DNA from: Lentinus brumalis
Taxonomy: Eukaryota; Basidiomycota; Agaricomycetes; Polyporales; Polyporaceae
Assembly (NCBI GenBank): GCA_001792895.1
Contig: MARA01000015.1
Coordinates: 62,001-126,000 of the forward strand
Direction of reading: 5' to 3'
Length of the DNA stretch: 64,000 bases
Below, piece after piece: positions 44,338-55,841 of the stretch. How positions within the stretch are numbered: position 1 is the stretch's first letter; every line of letters starts with the position of its first letter. The position numbers and the translations under genes were made by a program. Below the pieces are notes generated by a model. It was not told the origin of the DNA. It did no database searches and saw nothing but the letters and a program-made list of their open reading frames with translations.

Positions 44338-45678
44338 ATGCCTACGTTCCCGACGGAGCTGACCGACGAGATCATCGCATGGATTCCAGTTGTGCATCCG
44401 TTCATGCGCGACAAGTACGGAACCCTGCTCAGCTGCTCTTTGGTCTGCAGCGCATGGCTGCCCGCCAGCCGCCACTACCTCTTTCAAACGCTCTGCATTA
44501 GTCCAAAGCAGTACGATCTACTCGTATCCCGGGTTTTGCACTCGGACAAGATGAGGATCTATCTGTTGTCTGTCCGCACAGTAAAGCTGTCCCCTTCTTC
44601 GGGCATTCCTGTCGGGAGACCGTTCGTGCTCGAATTCGCAGGCCGTCTTCCCAATGTGACAGATATGCGTCTCTACTCCGGGAGTGTCGAGGCATTCTTA
44701 TCACACCCCACCTCCGGGGTGGTCATATCCCGGTTCGCATCGGTGCAATCATTGTCACTCTTCCCCTGTAAATTCCCTTCCTTCGGAGTGTTTCGTCGCA
44801 CCCTCACCTCGTTACCCTCCTTGAACAATCTGCTTCTATATGAACCATCATGGCCAGACCCTGCGGCCGACCTCTCCCCTAGCCTTTCGCATGGCGCGTC
44901 CACCGTCCGTAGGCCAGCGCTGTTATGCTTGACCGTCCGGTGGGATACCAAACCTCTTGCTAGACGTCGTGCTCAGCAGTTCATGGCTTGGTTGTCAGAG
45001 ACGGCGACATCATCATCGCTACTTGATCTGAACCTTGGGGTCTTGCACTGGACGCGTGACGATCAAGACGGATGCATCGCGACCTTCGGTCCGTCCTTGT
45101 TGCGCTTCGGACGAGGCTTACGCAAATTGGAGATCGATATTGATGGAGGGTATGATCCAGGTCAGTGAGGGTACTCCTCCGTCCTCTCGTGTCCCTGATC
45201 GTTAACTGAGATTCTCCTGATAGAGCTCGAAATCGTTTTCTGCACCCTTACAAGCCTCAACGTCCTTTACCTGAAGCTCCCATGGGCCATCCAACCTGAT
45301 ACCTGGGTCAAGTTGGAGAGACTCGTGCACTCCCTCCCTTGTCCAAAACAGCTCGTGGAACTCGAAATCGACGTTGGGTCCACCGATAGGCCGCTCTTGC
45401 TTTCACAGTTCGATGGTTTGGAAGCTCTCGATGCAGCTCTACGGCATGAGCTGTTTACAGATCTTCAGGCCGTGAAGCTTGAAGTAGAATATCGCGCAGG
45501 CAAGGGTGACCCGGAGGAGGGACCAGATGTCACGGAGCCTATGCTCGCTGTGATCAAGAACAGATTACCAAACCTCTTCGCCCGTAATATCATCGAAGTG
45601 TTCGCTGTCCGGTACAAAGTAAGTTCTGGGACCGAGCTACAACCTATTACCAATTAACTGCTCCTCCAGCCCCGATAA
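44338..45678 (+). CDS. F-box-like protein, second family (module 1)
   Basis: The F-box-like N-terminus is FPTELTDEIIAWIP, then CSLVCSAWLPASRHYLFQTL. Next come VLEFAGRLPNVTDMRLY, LPSLNNLLLYEPSWPDPA, GASTVRRPALLCL, QQFMAWLSETATSSSLLDL and other LRR-like repeats. Exons are 44338-45160, 45224-45618 and 45670-45678, with introns of 63 and 51 nt; the product is 408 residues. A further intron probably lies in the 5' UTR: GTGAGTACTG at about 44271 and CTGTAG just before GACATG, and the same arrangement precedes both other copies. This family differs clearly from genes A-D. It is the only intact complete member in the window and a putative SCF adaptor. Confidence 0.85.
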
Positions 45679-45689
45679 CCTCCACCTGT

Positions 45690-46496
45690 ACTCGACGTCG
45701 AGCTTCCACCCGAGCCCAACGCCGCGCTGTCCGACTGATGCCGCGTATGCTATTTGCTGTCACTTGGTCGTCCATCAGAATCTGCATCCATTATGGTGGG
45801 GACTGGATATGTTCGTTGCCTCTCGGTGTCCTGTTAGTTGTGTCTTGTACAGGCTATAATATTGTAAGAGTCCCGAGATGCTAGTAAATGAAGCGATCGT
45901 TAGCCTTCTTTGCGGTCTGCGCGGCTTGACGTGTTCGTGCGCACGCGTTACTCACCTTGAGTAAAGTCGCTCGTAGCCTAACTATCGTGGTCCATCGGTG
46001 TCGTACGGAATGCTGAGAGTGCCCACGTCCGGGCGGACTAAATGTTGATCTGTCCGAGGTCGTTGACGAGGTGAGCGGGTATTTAGGAGCCATGAAGAGC
46101 TACTACTGCGAGCACTACGTACCGTCTACGGTCTGTAGAGGACTCGCTCACCAGTGGCGACTGATCAGGGAGCGAATCACATCAGTCTCACAGATAATAG
46201 GGCTCAGTGGGTTTTACTAAGAAAATATAGGAGTGAGACATCCTGCGTTGAGTTGAGCGCAACAAGAGGCAGAAAAATGGGCGTGGAAGGGACACGAGGC
46301 AGCTGTTCACCGGTTCCCAAGGGCAGCGAGTTTTTCTGGAACAGCGTTAGGACTGTCGAACTGTCGAACTTCGTGGCAGCAATATTTCTGGAGCTTTGCG
46401 TAGCGCGACGCGGCCGTAGTAGCCAGGGAGGTAGACGAGGGTCAATTACACCCGAGTACCAATCTGAGTACGTACAGGGTAGTTGAGTACTAGATC
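45690..46496. other. Intergenic interval, no gene seen
   Basis: No recognisable ORF between the module-1 F-box gene and the retrotransposon. Confidence 0.4.
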
Positions 46497-46501
46497 ATAC
46501 C

Positions 46502-46868
46502 TGTTACGACTGATCGTCGAGGGAGATCAGGGAGGACTCACGAGACGAGCAGGGGCGTCGACGAGCACTTGTGCAGCGAGAGCGGAGCAATGCTCGACGA
46601 TCAGGGCTGGGGACAAGATGTATTGAGAGAGGTATCTACAGAGCGAAGTACAGCTTGGCTTACCTGGGGACAAGAGGTCGAAACTGAGGGTCCCCAGGTA
46701 GCGCTGGTGGTCTTATATACATGAGGGAACAATAGTGTCAGAAGACAATAGCGTGAGAGACATCATGGATGAAGACAATAGCGTGAGAGGGACCATGGGA
46801 ATCATGGTGATCGAACAATAGGATGACTGGGAAAGGAAATGATAGTACCGGGGAGGCTGTTCGTAACA
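46502..46868 (-). repeat. 3' LTR of the retrotransposon
   Basis: 367 bp, bounded by TGTTACGA and TCGTAACA. The element reads on the minus strand, so this is the 3' LTR. A purine-rich tract (GGGAGGGGGG on the minus strand) directly precedes it at about 46871-46882. Confidence 0.9.
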
Positions 46869-46901
46869 GTACCCCCCTCCCAAGGGTCGTGTCCGCACGA
46901 C

Positions 46902-47404
46902 CTAACGGTGGGATGTTGGGTGTTGCGCGTAGAATTCCATAACCCGCTGTGGAGCATGGGTCAGGTTTTCTGCAGGCTCCCAGCTGTCGTGTTCGGGACC
47001 CCATCCCTTCCACCGTACGAGGTACTGGAGCTTCCTTCCTCGTCCGTAGCGGCGAGACTCCAGCACCCGTTCAACTTCGTACTCCTCTTCTCCTTCCACT
47101 TCAATCGGTGCAGGCTCTGGTGGGTGCCGGCCCGGCAGGGAGCTGTGCTTGTGTGGCAGCAGCAGCGACACATGGAAGACTGGATGGATGGGTAGGTCTT
47201 TTGGTAGACGGAGTTCATAGGCAAGGTTGCCAACTCGGCGTACCACTGGATAGGGACCTGCATACCTGTCCACCAACTTCCGAGGCATCCTGTGACTCGC
47301 AGGTTGCGAGTGTCCAGCCACACCTTCTGACCTGGCTCAAAGACCGGAGCGTCTCGAGCATGCTGGTCAAAGTGTGCCTTCATGCGTTCCGCAGTGAGCG
47401 TCAA
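46902..47404 (-). pseudogene. Integrase C-terminus and chromodomain
   Basis: The first frame has LTAERMKAHFDQHA and VWLDTRNLRVT, typical of the integrase C-terminal part. After a frame change come RKLVDRYAGPYPVVRRVG and HPVFHVSLL. A chromodomain follows (YEVERVLESRR, LQYLVRWKGWGPEHDSWEP), ending at 46902. The chromodomain is thought to guide integration to particular chromatin. A one- or two-base indel near 47290 breaks the frame. Confidence 0.85.
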
Positions 47405-48083
47405 GCTGCAGTCGCATCCTCCCGGGCCCGTCGGAGTTCCTCGCGACGACTGTCTGCCGCAGGAACCTCAGTGGGTAGCATTGGGATGTGGAACTGTGGC
47501 TCGAACCCATAGAGCAGGTAGAAGGGTGAATACCCCGTAGAGGAGTGGACATGAGAGTTGAACGCAAACTCTGCAATGGGCAACCACTGCACCCAGTCGT
47601 CTCGGCGGCGTGAGCAGAACATCCGCAAGTAGGCTTCTACCTCCTGGTTCCACCTCTCTGACTGTCCGTCGGTCTGGGGGTGGTACGCAGTGGACAGTGC
47701 TCTCAATGCCAGACCCTTAAGAATGGCACGGAAGAGCTTGCTGGCGAACTGGGGACCACGGTCGGAGATGATCTTTCGTGGCAGTCCATGGAGGCGGAAA
47801 TACTCCCGTATGAAGTTGTTCGCCGCACCTCGGCATCGATCTCGTCTCGACATGGAATGAGATGCACTAGCTTCGCATGCCGGTCCGCAATGAGCTGCAG
47901 CGCGTTGTACCCATCAACCTCTGGTAGGCCGGTGATGAAGTCACAGGTCACAACCTGACCAGGGCCGTCTGGGATCTCGTTTGGCTGCAGCTGACCGTGC
48001 CGTTTGCCATGGATTGGCTTGCCTCGTCGACAGGTGTCACAGGTCTCACATAGTTTTTGATGAACTGTGTCATACCCGGCCAC
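47401..48083 (-). pseudogene. Integrase core, frame-broken
   Basis: Two overlapping frames together cover the core. 47703-48083 has CETCDTCRRGKP (part of the zinc-binding HHCC) and VTCDFITGLPEVDGYNAL with the first catalytic Asp. 47401-47853 has IISDRGPQFASKLF with the second Asp and AYHPQTDGQSERWNQEVE with the Glu. Frame breaks lie near 48050 and 47830. Confidence 0.85.
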
Positions 48084-49717
48084 CAGTAGTTGCGGCTTAC
48101 TAGCTCAATGGTCTTCCACTGGCCTGGGTGCCCAGTGGGTGGTAGGTCGTGGTGCAGGCGAACAATATCTGCCCGTAGTGCGCGATCGTTGGGGACGTAG
48201 ACCTTGCCTCGATAGAGGAGAAGACCTTGCTCGACGTTCCAGTCCACCAGATCATTCTGCAGCCGTGCTGGCCCGAGTTGTTCCACCTTGCGCAGTGCCT
48301 CTGCCACCTCTTTCTCGCGGTCTCCACACTCTCGGATCCGACGCAGAAGTGACTTCTCCGGTACAAGGGCCAGATGTCCACGTCTAGCAGCCAGAGAGCG
48401 GAAGTGACTAGGCTGTAGCACCGTGCGACCTTGGTTGTCATCTGCGTCGTCTCGCTGGTGGTCAGGGCGACGGGATAGTGCATCTGCTCGACCGTTAGAT
48501 GTGCCCGGTTTGTGTGTGATGACGAAGTCAAAACGAGAGAGGTAGAGAGCCCATCGAGCCTGCCGTCTGGTGAGGTTCTGCGTACGCCAGTATTCAAGAT
48601 TCTTGTGATCTGACTGAATCTCGAATGTACTGGGCAGTCCTTCGAGGTAGTGGCGCCACGCCTGGAGGGCACGAATGATTGCGAGCATCTCTTTGTCATA
48701 GATCTCGTAGTTGCGCTCAGCATCATTCATGGATTCGGAGTGGAAGGCGATCGGGTGCCACTTTCCATCCTCCCCCTCCTGCGACAGCACCGCTCCTGTG
48801 GCAAACCCAGAGGCGTCGACTTCCACTCGTGTGGGACGGTCCGGGTCGTAGATGCGGAGTACGGGACTTGTCAGGAAGCACTGCTTCAGCTCCTCAAATG
48901 CCCGCTGCTCCTCCTCTCCCCATTGCCAAGGGACATTGCCGGTCAGCCTGTCTAGAGGCTTGCAGATGGCGCTGAAGTTCCGGATGAAGCGACGATAGAA
49001 GTTCGCAAAGCCGCGAAACTTCCTGATGTCTGACACATTGCGGGGAACTGGCCAGTCTGCGATGCCCTTGACCTTCACCGGGTCCATCTCGACCTGGTTC
49101 TCGGACACGAACATCCCGAGGTACTCCACTTTGGTCTGCTCGAATTCGCACTTCTCTGGTTTACAGAACAGGTCATGCTCCTTCAGACGCTTCAGGACCT
49201 CTCGGACAAGGGTGCGATGTTCAGCAAGGTCATTCGTAAAGATGAGGATGTCGTCGAGATAGACGGTGACCTTGCCAAGAACGATGAGGTCCTTGAAGAT
49301 GTCGTTCATGAATGCAGAGAAGGTGCTGGGGGAGTTGGCCAGACCAAAGAACATGACTGTGGGCTCATAGAGTCCCCGGTTGGTCACGAAGGCCGCTTTC
49401 CACTCGTCGCCTGTCTTTATGCGAACATTGTTGTACCCCCAGCGAATGTCGAGCTTCGTGAAGTACTTGGCCTTCTTGAGTCGATCCATCAGTTCCGAAA
49501 CCAGCGGCAGCGGGTAACGGTTCTTAATGGTGATGTCGTTCAGCCTCCGATAGTCCTGCACAGGGCGAAGACTGCCATCCTTCTTTTTGACGAAGAAGAA
49601 GGGAGGACATCGGTGACTTCGACTCACGAATGTAACCCTTGGCCAGGTTTCTTCAAGAAACTTATCAAGCTCGACCTGCTCGTTCGGGGATAGAGGGTAC
49701 ACCTTGGAGTGGAACAT
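47948..49717 (-). pseudogene. Reverse transcriptase, RNase H and integrase N-terminus
   Basis: The longest open pol segment, 589 residues. RT motifs: KKDGSLRPVQDYRRLN, TKLDIRWGYNNVRI, FFGLANSPSTFSAFMN and the active-site VYLDDILIF. RNase H: VEVDASGFATGAVLSQ, NYEIYDKEMLAII, FEIQSDHKNLEYW. The integrase zinc-finger start is HHDLPPTGHPGQWKTIE. A stretch near 49650 (WPRVTFVSRSHRCPP) looks like two compensating frame shifts compared with usual chromovirus proteins. Confidence 0.9.
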
Positions 49718-49736
49718 CTTGGCATCGGGAACCAGC

Positions 49737-50550
49737 TCATAGCGTGATCATAGGGGCGATGGTTGGCAACCGTTCTGACGCCTCCTTTGAAAACACACTA
49801 AGATACTCATGGTAGTGTTCCGGCACCAGTTGTTCGACAGGACGAGCTGGCCCCCGTTTCTGGTACTCCTGTTCCGCGAGCTCTGGGAGTAGGTATGGCT
49901 CGCAGAGACAAAAGTTGAGGAGCGCCTTGTAGGCTGCGCCCCTCCATCCAGGCATCCAGAAGGGTTTGCTCAGATCCATCCCACTCCTCCTCGTTCGCAA
50001 TGGTGGCTCATCAACATCCTCCACCTCTTCAACCATCACCGCTGCGCACACCCTGCCAATCTTCTTGGCCTTCCGGACCCGATCTGAACGTGAACGCGCC
50101 GTGAGCCTGACCTCCGTATCACGCGTCACAGTTGCAGCAGGTCCGGTGCCTTCTTACTAGCATGGCATGTTGAGGGCAGCGGGATAGGCGCAGCGAGCCA
50201 CGTTCCCAGTCAATCTCCGGATTGTGTTCGCGCAGCCAGTCAAGGCCGATGATCACATCCTCGTCACCTACGTCTGTCACCATAACACCACCTGCTCCTG
50301 GTGGTCCCCAATCGTCATCCCTAGCACGGCTACCTCTGCAATCGTGCCATCGCGGTTCTCTGTACCGTCGATGTTGTATAAACGGATGGGGGATGCTAGC
50401 TTCCGCGTAGCGACACGGTTCTCCTCCACAAACCGTCGATGTAAAAACTTTGTAGTGGCCCACTATCAACCATGGCCACCACATCCTTCTCTCGCCGCTT
50501 GCCGCTCAGTCGTACTGGGATGTGGAAGTGTTGTCCATCATGATTGAGCT
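49737..50550 (-). pseudogene. Retropepsin-like protease and linker, frame-broken
   Basis: A VDSG active-site motif is visible near 50470 and VIIGLDWLREHNPEIDWE, the typical end of chromovirus proteases, near 50230, but in different frames. The linker to RT (PEHYHEYLSVFSKEASERLP) ends in a stop at 49737 just before the RT frame. Confidence 0.75.
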
Positions 50551-50629
50551 CATAAATAAACGACGATCCCAGTACAGCATAGCGACTATTGGTACATGAG
50601 CGTGCGCGCGCGGCATTAGCGCAGCTCGA

Positions 50630-51462
50630 TCAAAAACCCTCCTTCTCCTTCATCGTCGTCAGCGTGGCAATGCGCTCCTCCAGTGCCTTGAGCTGCAACT
50701 GAAGGGCGACCACCTCATCCGACGTCGTGGAGGATGACGAGGAGGCTGCGGCGCGTTGACCGCCTTTCCTCTCCGGGCATGGGCAGCCCTGTGACCGTTT
50801 CGTCCGCAGACGAAGCAACCGGTGGGACCGGAGGTAGGAGGACGTTCCTTATTCGCAGCCACCTTCTCGCCGCGTTTTGGGAACTTCCCGGTGCGAGGTC
50901 GCTCCTCCGACCGCCGTGCCAGGTGCTGGTCCATCTGCAAGGCAACCGTCTGCATCTTGACAAGGGTGGAGATGTCGTGAGCAGTGGTGGCAAACTCGTC
51001 CTTGATGCGATAGGGGAGTCCTTCACGGTAGCGCTCGCGCTTGTCGTCATCGGAGAACCCAGTCCGAGCAGCCACCGCATTGAACTCAGCAGTGTACTCC
51101 TTGACCGTGCCAAGTCTGTGCGAAGCCTTGCAAAGCTTGACCAGCTCAGCAGTGGCTGCCTCCTTGTCGTCTACGGCGCAGAAGTGGGCCTTGAACGCAT
51201 CTTCGAATGCAGCGACATTCGGCCAAGGAGTCGTTGTGGCTGCCGTGATGATATGCGGCCCGGCCCAGCTTGCAGCATCGCCTGTGAGGCGGTTCAAGAC
51301 GACCATCCAGATCAGGTTTGCGCCTACTCCTGCCGTGGTGGCAACTCCGTGATAGGCTTTGGCGCCGCTGATGAAGGTGAGGCCTTCCTGAGCATTCTTG
51401 CCATCGTACTCTCGAGGCAGTAGAACTGGCAGAAGCTTGGTGACGTCGAAGGTAGTTGTCAT
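50630..51462 (-). pseudogene. Gag with zinc knuckle, one frame break
   Basis: ATG at 51462. Capsid-like region with LPREYDGKNAQEGLTFIS, SWAGPHI, AFKAHFCAVDDKEAA, VKEYTAEFNAVAARTGF, and a zinc knuckle CFVCGRNGHRAAH whose last Cys is in the next frame. In that frame the protein continues to 50630 with a coiled-coil-like end (VVALQLQLKALEERIATL). The frame therefore breaks inside the zinc knuckle, near 50775. Confidence 0.85.
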
Positions 51463-52241
51463 GGTAGGGAGAGTGGGGGTGGTGGGTGGTGGTGTGGTGG
51501 GGTGCGAGGAGCCTTGCGACGGAGCACTAGGGGTAGTCGTCCGCGAAGGGTTCCGTGGAGGAAGAGGTGGTGGGGAAGTCCGAGGCGGGGAGTTGAGGAC
51601 GATGTCAGGTTGTCGTCCCTCCGGCTGGGATTGAGGGGGTAGTGCCGAGGTGGTGGCAACTGGGCTAAAGGATCCTGATGCTCGACGTTGCAGGCGCTCG
51701 CTGGCAAGAACAAGCGCGGTGGGGAGAGGGATACGGGATCCGCCGTGTGGAGACTCAGTGGGGGGGTGTTGGTGCGGCTAGGGATACGACTAGGTGGGCG
51801 AGTACCTGGTCTGCTAGATGAAAGGCGGACTGCCTCACGTAGAGGGCGCCCACTAGCGGTAGTAGTGGCAACCGGTCGCTCTAGTCGCCTTCGGATAAGA
51901 GCCTCCTGTTCTGGGTTGGTGCGGATGAGGGGTGCAAGACTTTGCCACTCCCAGGCTTCAGCAGAGAGACGCCGGTTGGGGCACGGCTGTTGTTCGCAGA
52001 TATACCACCCGTTCTCGCCTCCGTCCCAGTGTTGGTCTTCGTGGGCAGTCGCGTGGAAGGCGTGGAACAGCTGAGGGCAACGTAATGGGGGTGGGTCCCT
52101 GTCCAGTGTGTAGAGGTCGGTGTCAGGTAGAACACAAGTTCACCTGACCTTCGCCTGCCAGTGGACTCAAAGTCGTACTGCACAGCGGTGGGGGGGAAGG
52201 GGGGGGAATACGCCAGTGCTCGTGTTGAAGTTTCGACCTAA
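51463..52241 (-). other. Retrotransposon 5' leader
   Basis: About 780 bp between the 5' LTR and gag. The sequence next to the LTR does not begin with TGG, so I could not name a tRNA primer site. The gag frame stays open upstream of its ATG as a Pro/Thr/Ser-rich stretch. Confidence 0.6.
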
Positions 52242-52609
52242 TGTTACGACTGATCGTCGAGGGAGATCAGGGAGGACTCACGAGACGAGCAGGGGCGTCG
52301 ACGAGCACTTGTGCAGCGAGAGCGGAGCAATGCTCGACGATCAGGGCTGGGGACAAGATGTATTGAGAGAGGTATCTACAGAGCGAAGTACAGCTTGGCT
52401 TACCTGGGGACAAGAGGTCGAAACTGAGGGTCCCCAGGTAGCGCTGGTGGTCTTATATACATGAGGGAACAATAGTGTCAGAAGACAATAGCATGAGAGA
52501 CATCATGGATGAAGACAATAGCGTGAGAGGGACCATGGGAATCATGGTGATCGAACAATAGGATGACTGGGAAAGGAAATGAATAGTACCGGGGAGGCTG
52601 TTCGTAACA
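52242..52609 (-). repeat. 5' LTR of the retrotransposon
   Basis: 368 bp, nearly identical to the 3' LTR. On the minus strand it contains TATATAAG at about 52453-52460, a likely TATA box for the element. Confidence 0.9.
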
Positions 52610-52614
52610 ATACC

Positions 52615-53155
52615 CAGGCTGGAGCGGCGATGTCTTCTGAGTCGCCGCATGGATCCTACTACATAGCTTCTAGCCTCAACAAAAGGTAGGGGATATCGCG
52701 GTCTCGGGCGAGTTGCGCGTGTAGCAGAGGAAAAGACGTCCCAAACGACTTGGACTTCGCGACGGGCGGCCACGTGGGCGCGTCGGTCACGCCTGCGCAG
52801 CCGCCCACGCGTCTCGCTCTCGTCCAGAATCCAGATATCACCAGTCTCTTCTTGCTTTCCAACGTGTACTCTTGGAGACGGCTACGCTACATGGAGTGAA
52901 GAGATTACGCTCTGCTGTTGGCAGACATATCACTCGACTTCTCTAACGTTGGTGAGAGCTTTTCAAGAGATTTGTCCGTCTGCATCTCCTTCGGCAGTAC
53001 CTGTCTCTGCTTACTGAATTACTCGTGCACCTGTTGACGTCTGCACCGCCGTCTGCGTTACCTGCCGGCCGGACCGTATCACAGCAGCCAGCACATGTTC
53101 CGTGCTTAGATCCGGAGACTACTCTGCGGGCAGAAAATGAAGAGATGCAGGGGAA
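52615..53155. other. Intergenic interval, no gene seen
   Basis: Lies between the retrotransposon and the recognisable start of module 2. Short ORFs only. Confidence 0.35.
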
Positions 53156-53159
53156 CGGA

Positions 53160-54860
53160 GAGCTCATGGCTAAGGACATAGACACAGGTGCGTAATCTTC
53201 CTCCGTGTCCACAGTCGGATCGCTCCTGCTACTACTGATGAATCTCTCGACATCGACACCACGGCCCGTACACCCAGACTACGCGAATAGACCATCCTCC
53301 AGCATGAACGTCGTTCACTCCTGACCTCCTCCTCGCGCAATAACTTCGGACTCGCTTCCTCTGTCAACACCTGCACAGATCCGCCGACATAGCGAGGTTA
53401 CCCGGGACTAGACGACAGTGGTCATATTCCGCCCTGCATCTTTCCTTCACCGCCATGTCAAGGTGGATCGAGCCGGGCCTTTCCTTCTTGACCACCATTC
53501 TCGAGCACTATCCTATACCCCCATCAAGATTGAAGTCCAATCTGGATCTCGTTCAGGACAGTCCGACGCGAAGCGACACACGAGGTGCGACGGTGACGCG
53601 CCGCATCCGCATCCGCGCCCAGCTCTCCAGCGGTCTCCGTGCCCCCGCGCACTTTGCCCGGGACGAAGATGCCCGCAACTCGGACGTATGCAGGACTCGC
53701 CTCATACGCCCATCGGCCACGATCTCCAGCATCAGACTCTCTGGTGACCTTCCTCGGTGTGGCTGATGTGAAGCGGAATATTCGGGAGCACAACACTCTT
53801 CAGGCTCAATATGGCGTTGCGCGTAACGTGAGGCGGAGACTCGCGAGCAGGTAGAGTGGAGATGAGCGGCGGAGAGCTAGACGAGGATACCGGACATCGG
53901 TGAGTATCCGCACCTTCACTATGAGGACTCAACTGACGACGTCTCTCCGATATGTACAGCTCACAGACCGTGGCTCCCTTCCTACCATCGTGCACGCTCC
54001 GCTCGTCTTCAATCTCTCCCACCCCAGAGTCTGCGCGCCGTACAGCGGTGTGCTCGCCTACCTCGGCCCCGTCCGCGTTCGATAACGCATGCGGCGCTGC
54101 TGAGACGAGGGTCATTCCGGAGCGGGACGCTATCCAGGCTCAAGTACGGTGATGCGCGTCATGCGGGTTGGAGACCCCACCTCGGAGAGGGCAACGTCGG
54201 GGCGGAGATGAGCCAGACTGGGAAAGCCACGCGATCTGCTGGAGACCTGAGATCGCCTTTCGGTGAGTACTGTCACCATCACTCGTTTTCCCGGCTCACG
54301 ACATCTCTCCGCCTCATGCAGCCGACCCGCCCACATCTCTCCCTGCGTACGCGTCTTCCACGCTTGCCGTCTCGATTGTATCACTCCCCGTCGTTCAAGA
54401 CGCAAAGCCGCATCATGGACCTTGCTCGATCTCTCAAGCCGCAGAGCCCTCACCCACCGCGGAGCCCGGCAGTGTGGTCAACATCACCATCCGCCTTCGA
54501 TAACGCATACGACTCGATCGTCGCCGGCTGCCCATCGACGACGGCCTCAGCGCGCTCGCGCGCTACCACGTTGGATGCGCTATCCGACGTATCGACGCTC
54601 GTCTCCGGGCGTATGCACACCCCGATGTCTACACGGACGCGGCACGCCCTCCGCGTTCATCCCCGGCATAGCTACCTCCGGGTTGGCCCTCGAGCGCTAT
54701 CTGTCGGCTGCTCCTGTCGGCTGCTCCGATGGAGGCGAAGGTGGCGACGCGCATACCAAGTTCTGCGCCGACATCGAGCACGGCAAGCATGATTGAGGGC
54801 ATGCAGATCTCGTGTTGGCAGTCGTCGTATAGCGAGGAGAATCGGCTGATCGTGCGATGA
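53160..54860 (+). pseudogene. Decayed membrane-protein gene, module 2
   Basis: Blocks of nucleotide similarity to module 1 occur in the same order: GGTGCGTAATCTTCCTCC (53189; compare 42382), GACAGTGGTCA and CCCTGCATCTTTCC (about 53410; compare 42785), the cytoplasmic GGAGACCCCACCTCGGAGAG with GAGATGAGCCAGACTGGG and GTGAGTACTGTCACC (about 54170-54280; compare 43205-43315), and the Ser/Thr-rich end. The reading frame is broken many times and the transmembrane part is mostly missing. Confidence 0.65.
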
Positions 54861-55069
54861 TAGTGCCAGCGGGTCTCGTCCGTCCCTGCTTCTCATTGCT
54901 CTCATGCTGTCGATGCGTATTCATGTACCAGGAGCTCCGAGTCAAGTAGCTTGTTTATCCTGCTTACTCTGTGTCTCTGCGCGCCTTCACCGCCTCGTAT
55001 ATAAGGGGCTGTCGTCTCAAGCAGGAAGTGTCCACGTGCGTATCATTCAATGGTTGACGTGGCTGCACT

Positions 55070-55670
55070 TGGTTGTAGAGGCGGGCCGGCCCCGCCAGTT
55101 CCGATTCCAAACTGGGGACGGTGAGACGGCTGGAGTACTAGTACAGCAACATCCCCTAAACCAACAGTACTGAACTTCCGAGTCGCGAACAAGTACCAAT
55201 TCAAGTTCAGTCACCGGTCGGCGGAGTCAGATTATGGCACGCATTGATTACAAGGAAATGAGAGCACTACCTATAGAGGAGACGCAGTACATGTGAGTCA
55301 ATCCGTGACTCAAGCAATGAACAGGGCGTGCCCACCCAGCTCACGATTAACGACGGAAATCCCGGGCTACTAAGTACTTAGTCCGAGAGACTTGTGCTTG
55401 TAGTAGTACGCAGGGCAGCGGGCGAGCTCGAATCGGGGCTATTGCCCGCTCGTCCTCGCTCGCAGAGCTGAAAGCTCAAACAGCGCGATGCGATTTGAAA
55501 ACAACGCAGAAAACGTCCTCAACTGAGGAGAGACGACCTTTTATTGTGGGGGAGCCATATATGGTCATAAAATGGCCAGCCAATCAGATCACTCCCTGGT
55601 TGCACGCCCTGTTTACTAATCACACTCACAAGAACCAATTCCATATTAGTGGAATTGGAATCGATCGGTC
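55070..55670. other. About 600 bp insertion specific to module 2
   Basis: Modules 1 and 3 run directly from the CACGTGC..TGG block to the CAGCACGCC/GTGAGTACTG block. Module 2 has about 600 bp more here. It contains TTTTATTGTGGGGGAGCC and a small AATTCC..GGAATT inverted repeat near 55640. Clear terminal repeats or a target duplication were not found; it may be a mobile element or solo LTR. Confidence 0.4.
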
Positions 55671-55841
55671 CTTGTCCCCGCCGCCGCTCTCCAAGTCTCT
55701 CCCTCTATCCGCCGTCATCTGCGCCTGAACTCAGCACGCCCACTGCTGTAAGACTGCGTGTTCCTGGTGAGTACTGAGCCGTGTCGTAGTGATCGCAATG
55801 AGACGCGGGAACTGACTTCGATGGCCTATCTATCGGTAGAC

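Larger units (their letters stand above)
46502..52609 (-). mobile_element. Ty3/gypsy chromovirus-type LTR retrotransposon, 6.1 kb
   Basis: Complete element: two LTRs (46502-46868 and 52242-52609) starting TGTTACGA and ending TCGTAACA, with the 5 bp target duplication ATACC at 46497-46501 and 52610-52614. Coding order on the minus strand is gag, protease, reverse transcriptase, RNase H, integrase, chromodomain, which defines Ty3/gypsy chromoviruses. By eye the LTRs differ by one substitution and one single-base indel, so insertion should be recent. Nevertheless the coding region has at least eight small frame breaks and cannot encode a functional polyprotein as written. It is inserted between duplicated modules 1 and 2. 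Confidence 0.95.

Noticed and set aside
49175..49693. Plus-strand ORF within the retrotransposon
   Set aside because: Antisense of the reverse transcriptase; the minus strand has all RT motifs.
52230..52242. tRNA primer-binding site next to the 5' LTR
   Set aside because: The adjacent sequence does not start with TGG or match a tRNA 3' end that I can name; self-priming is possible but not shown.
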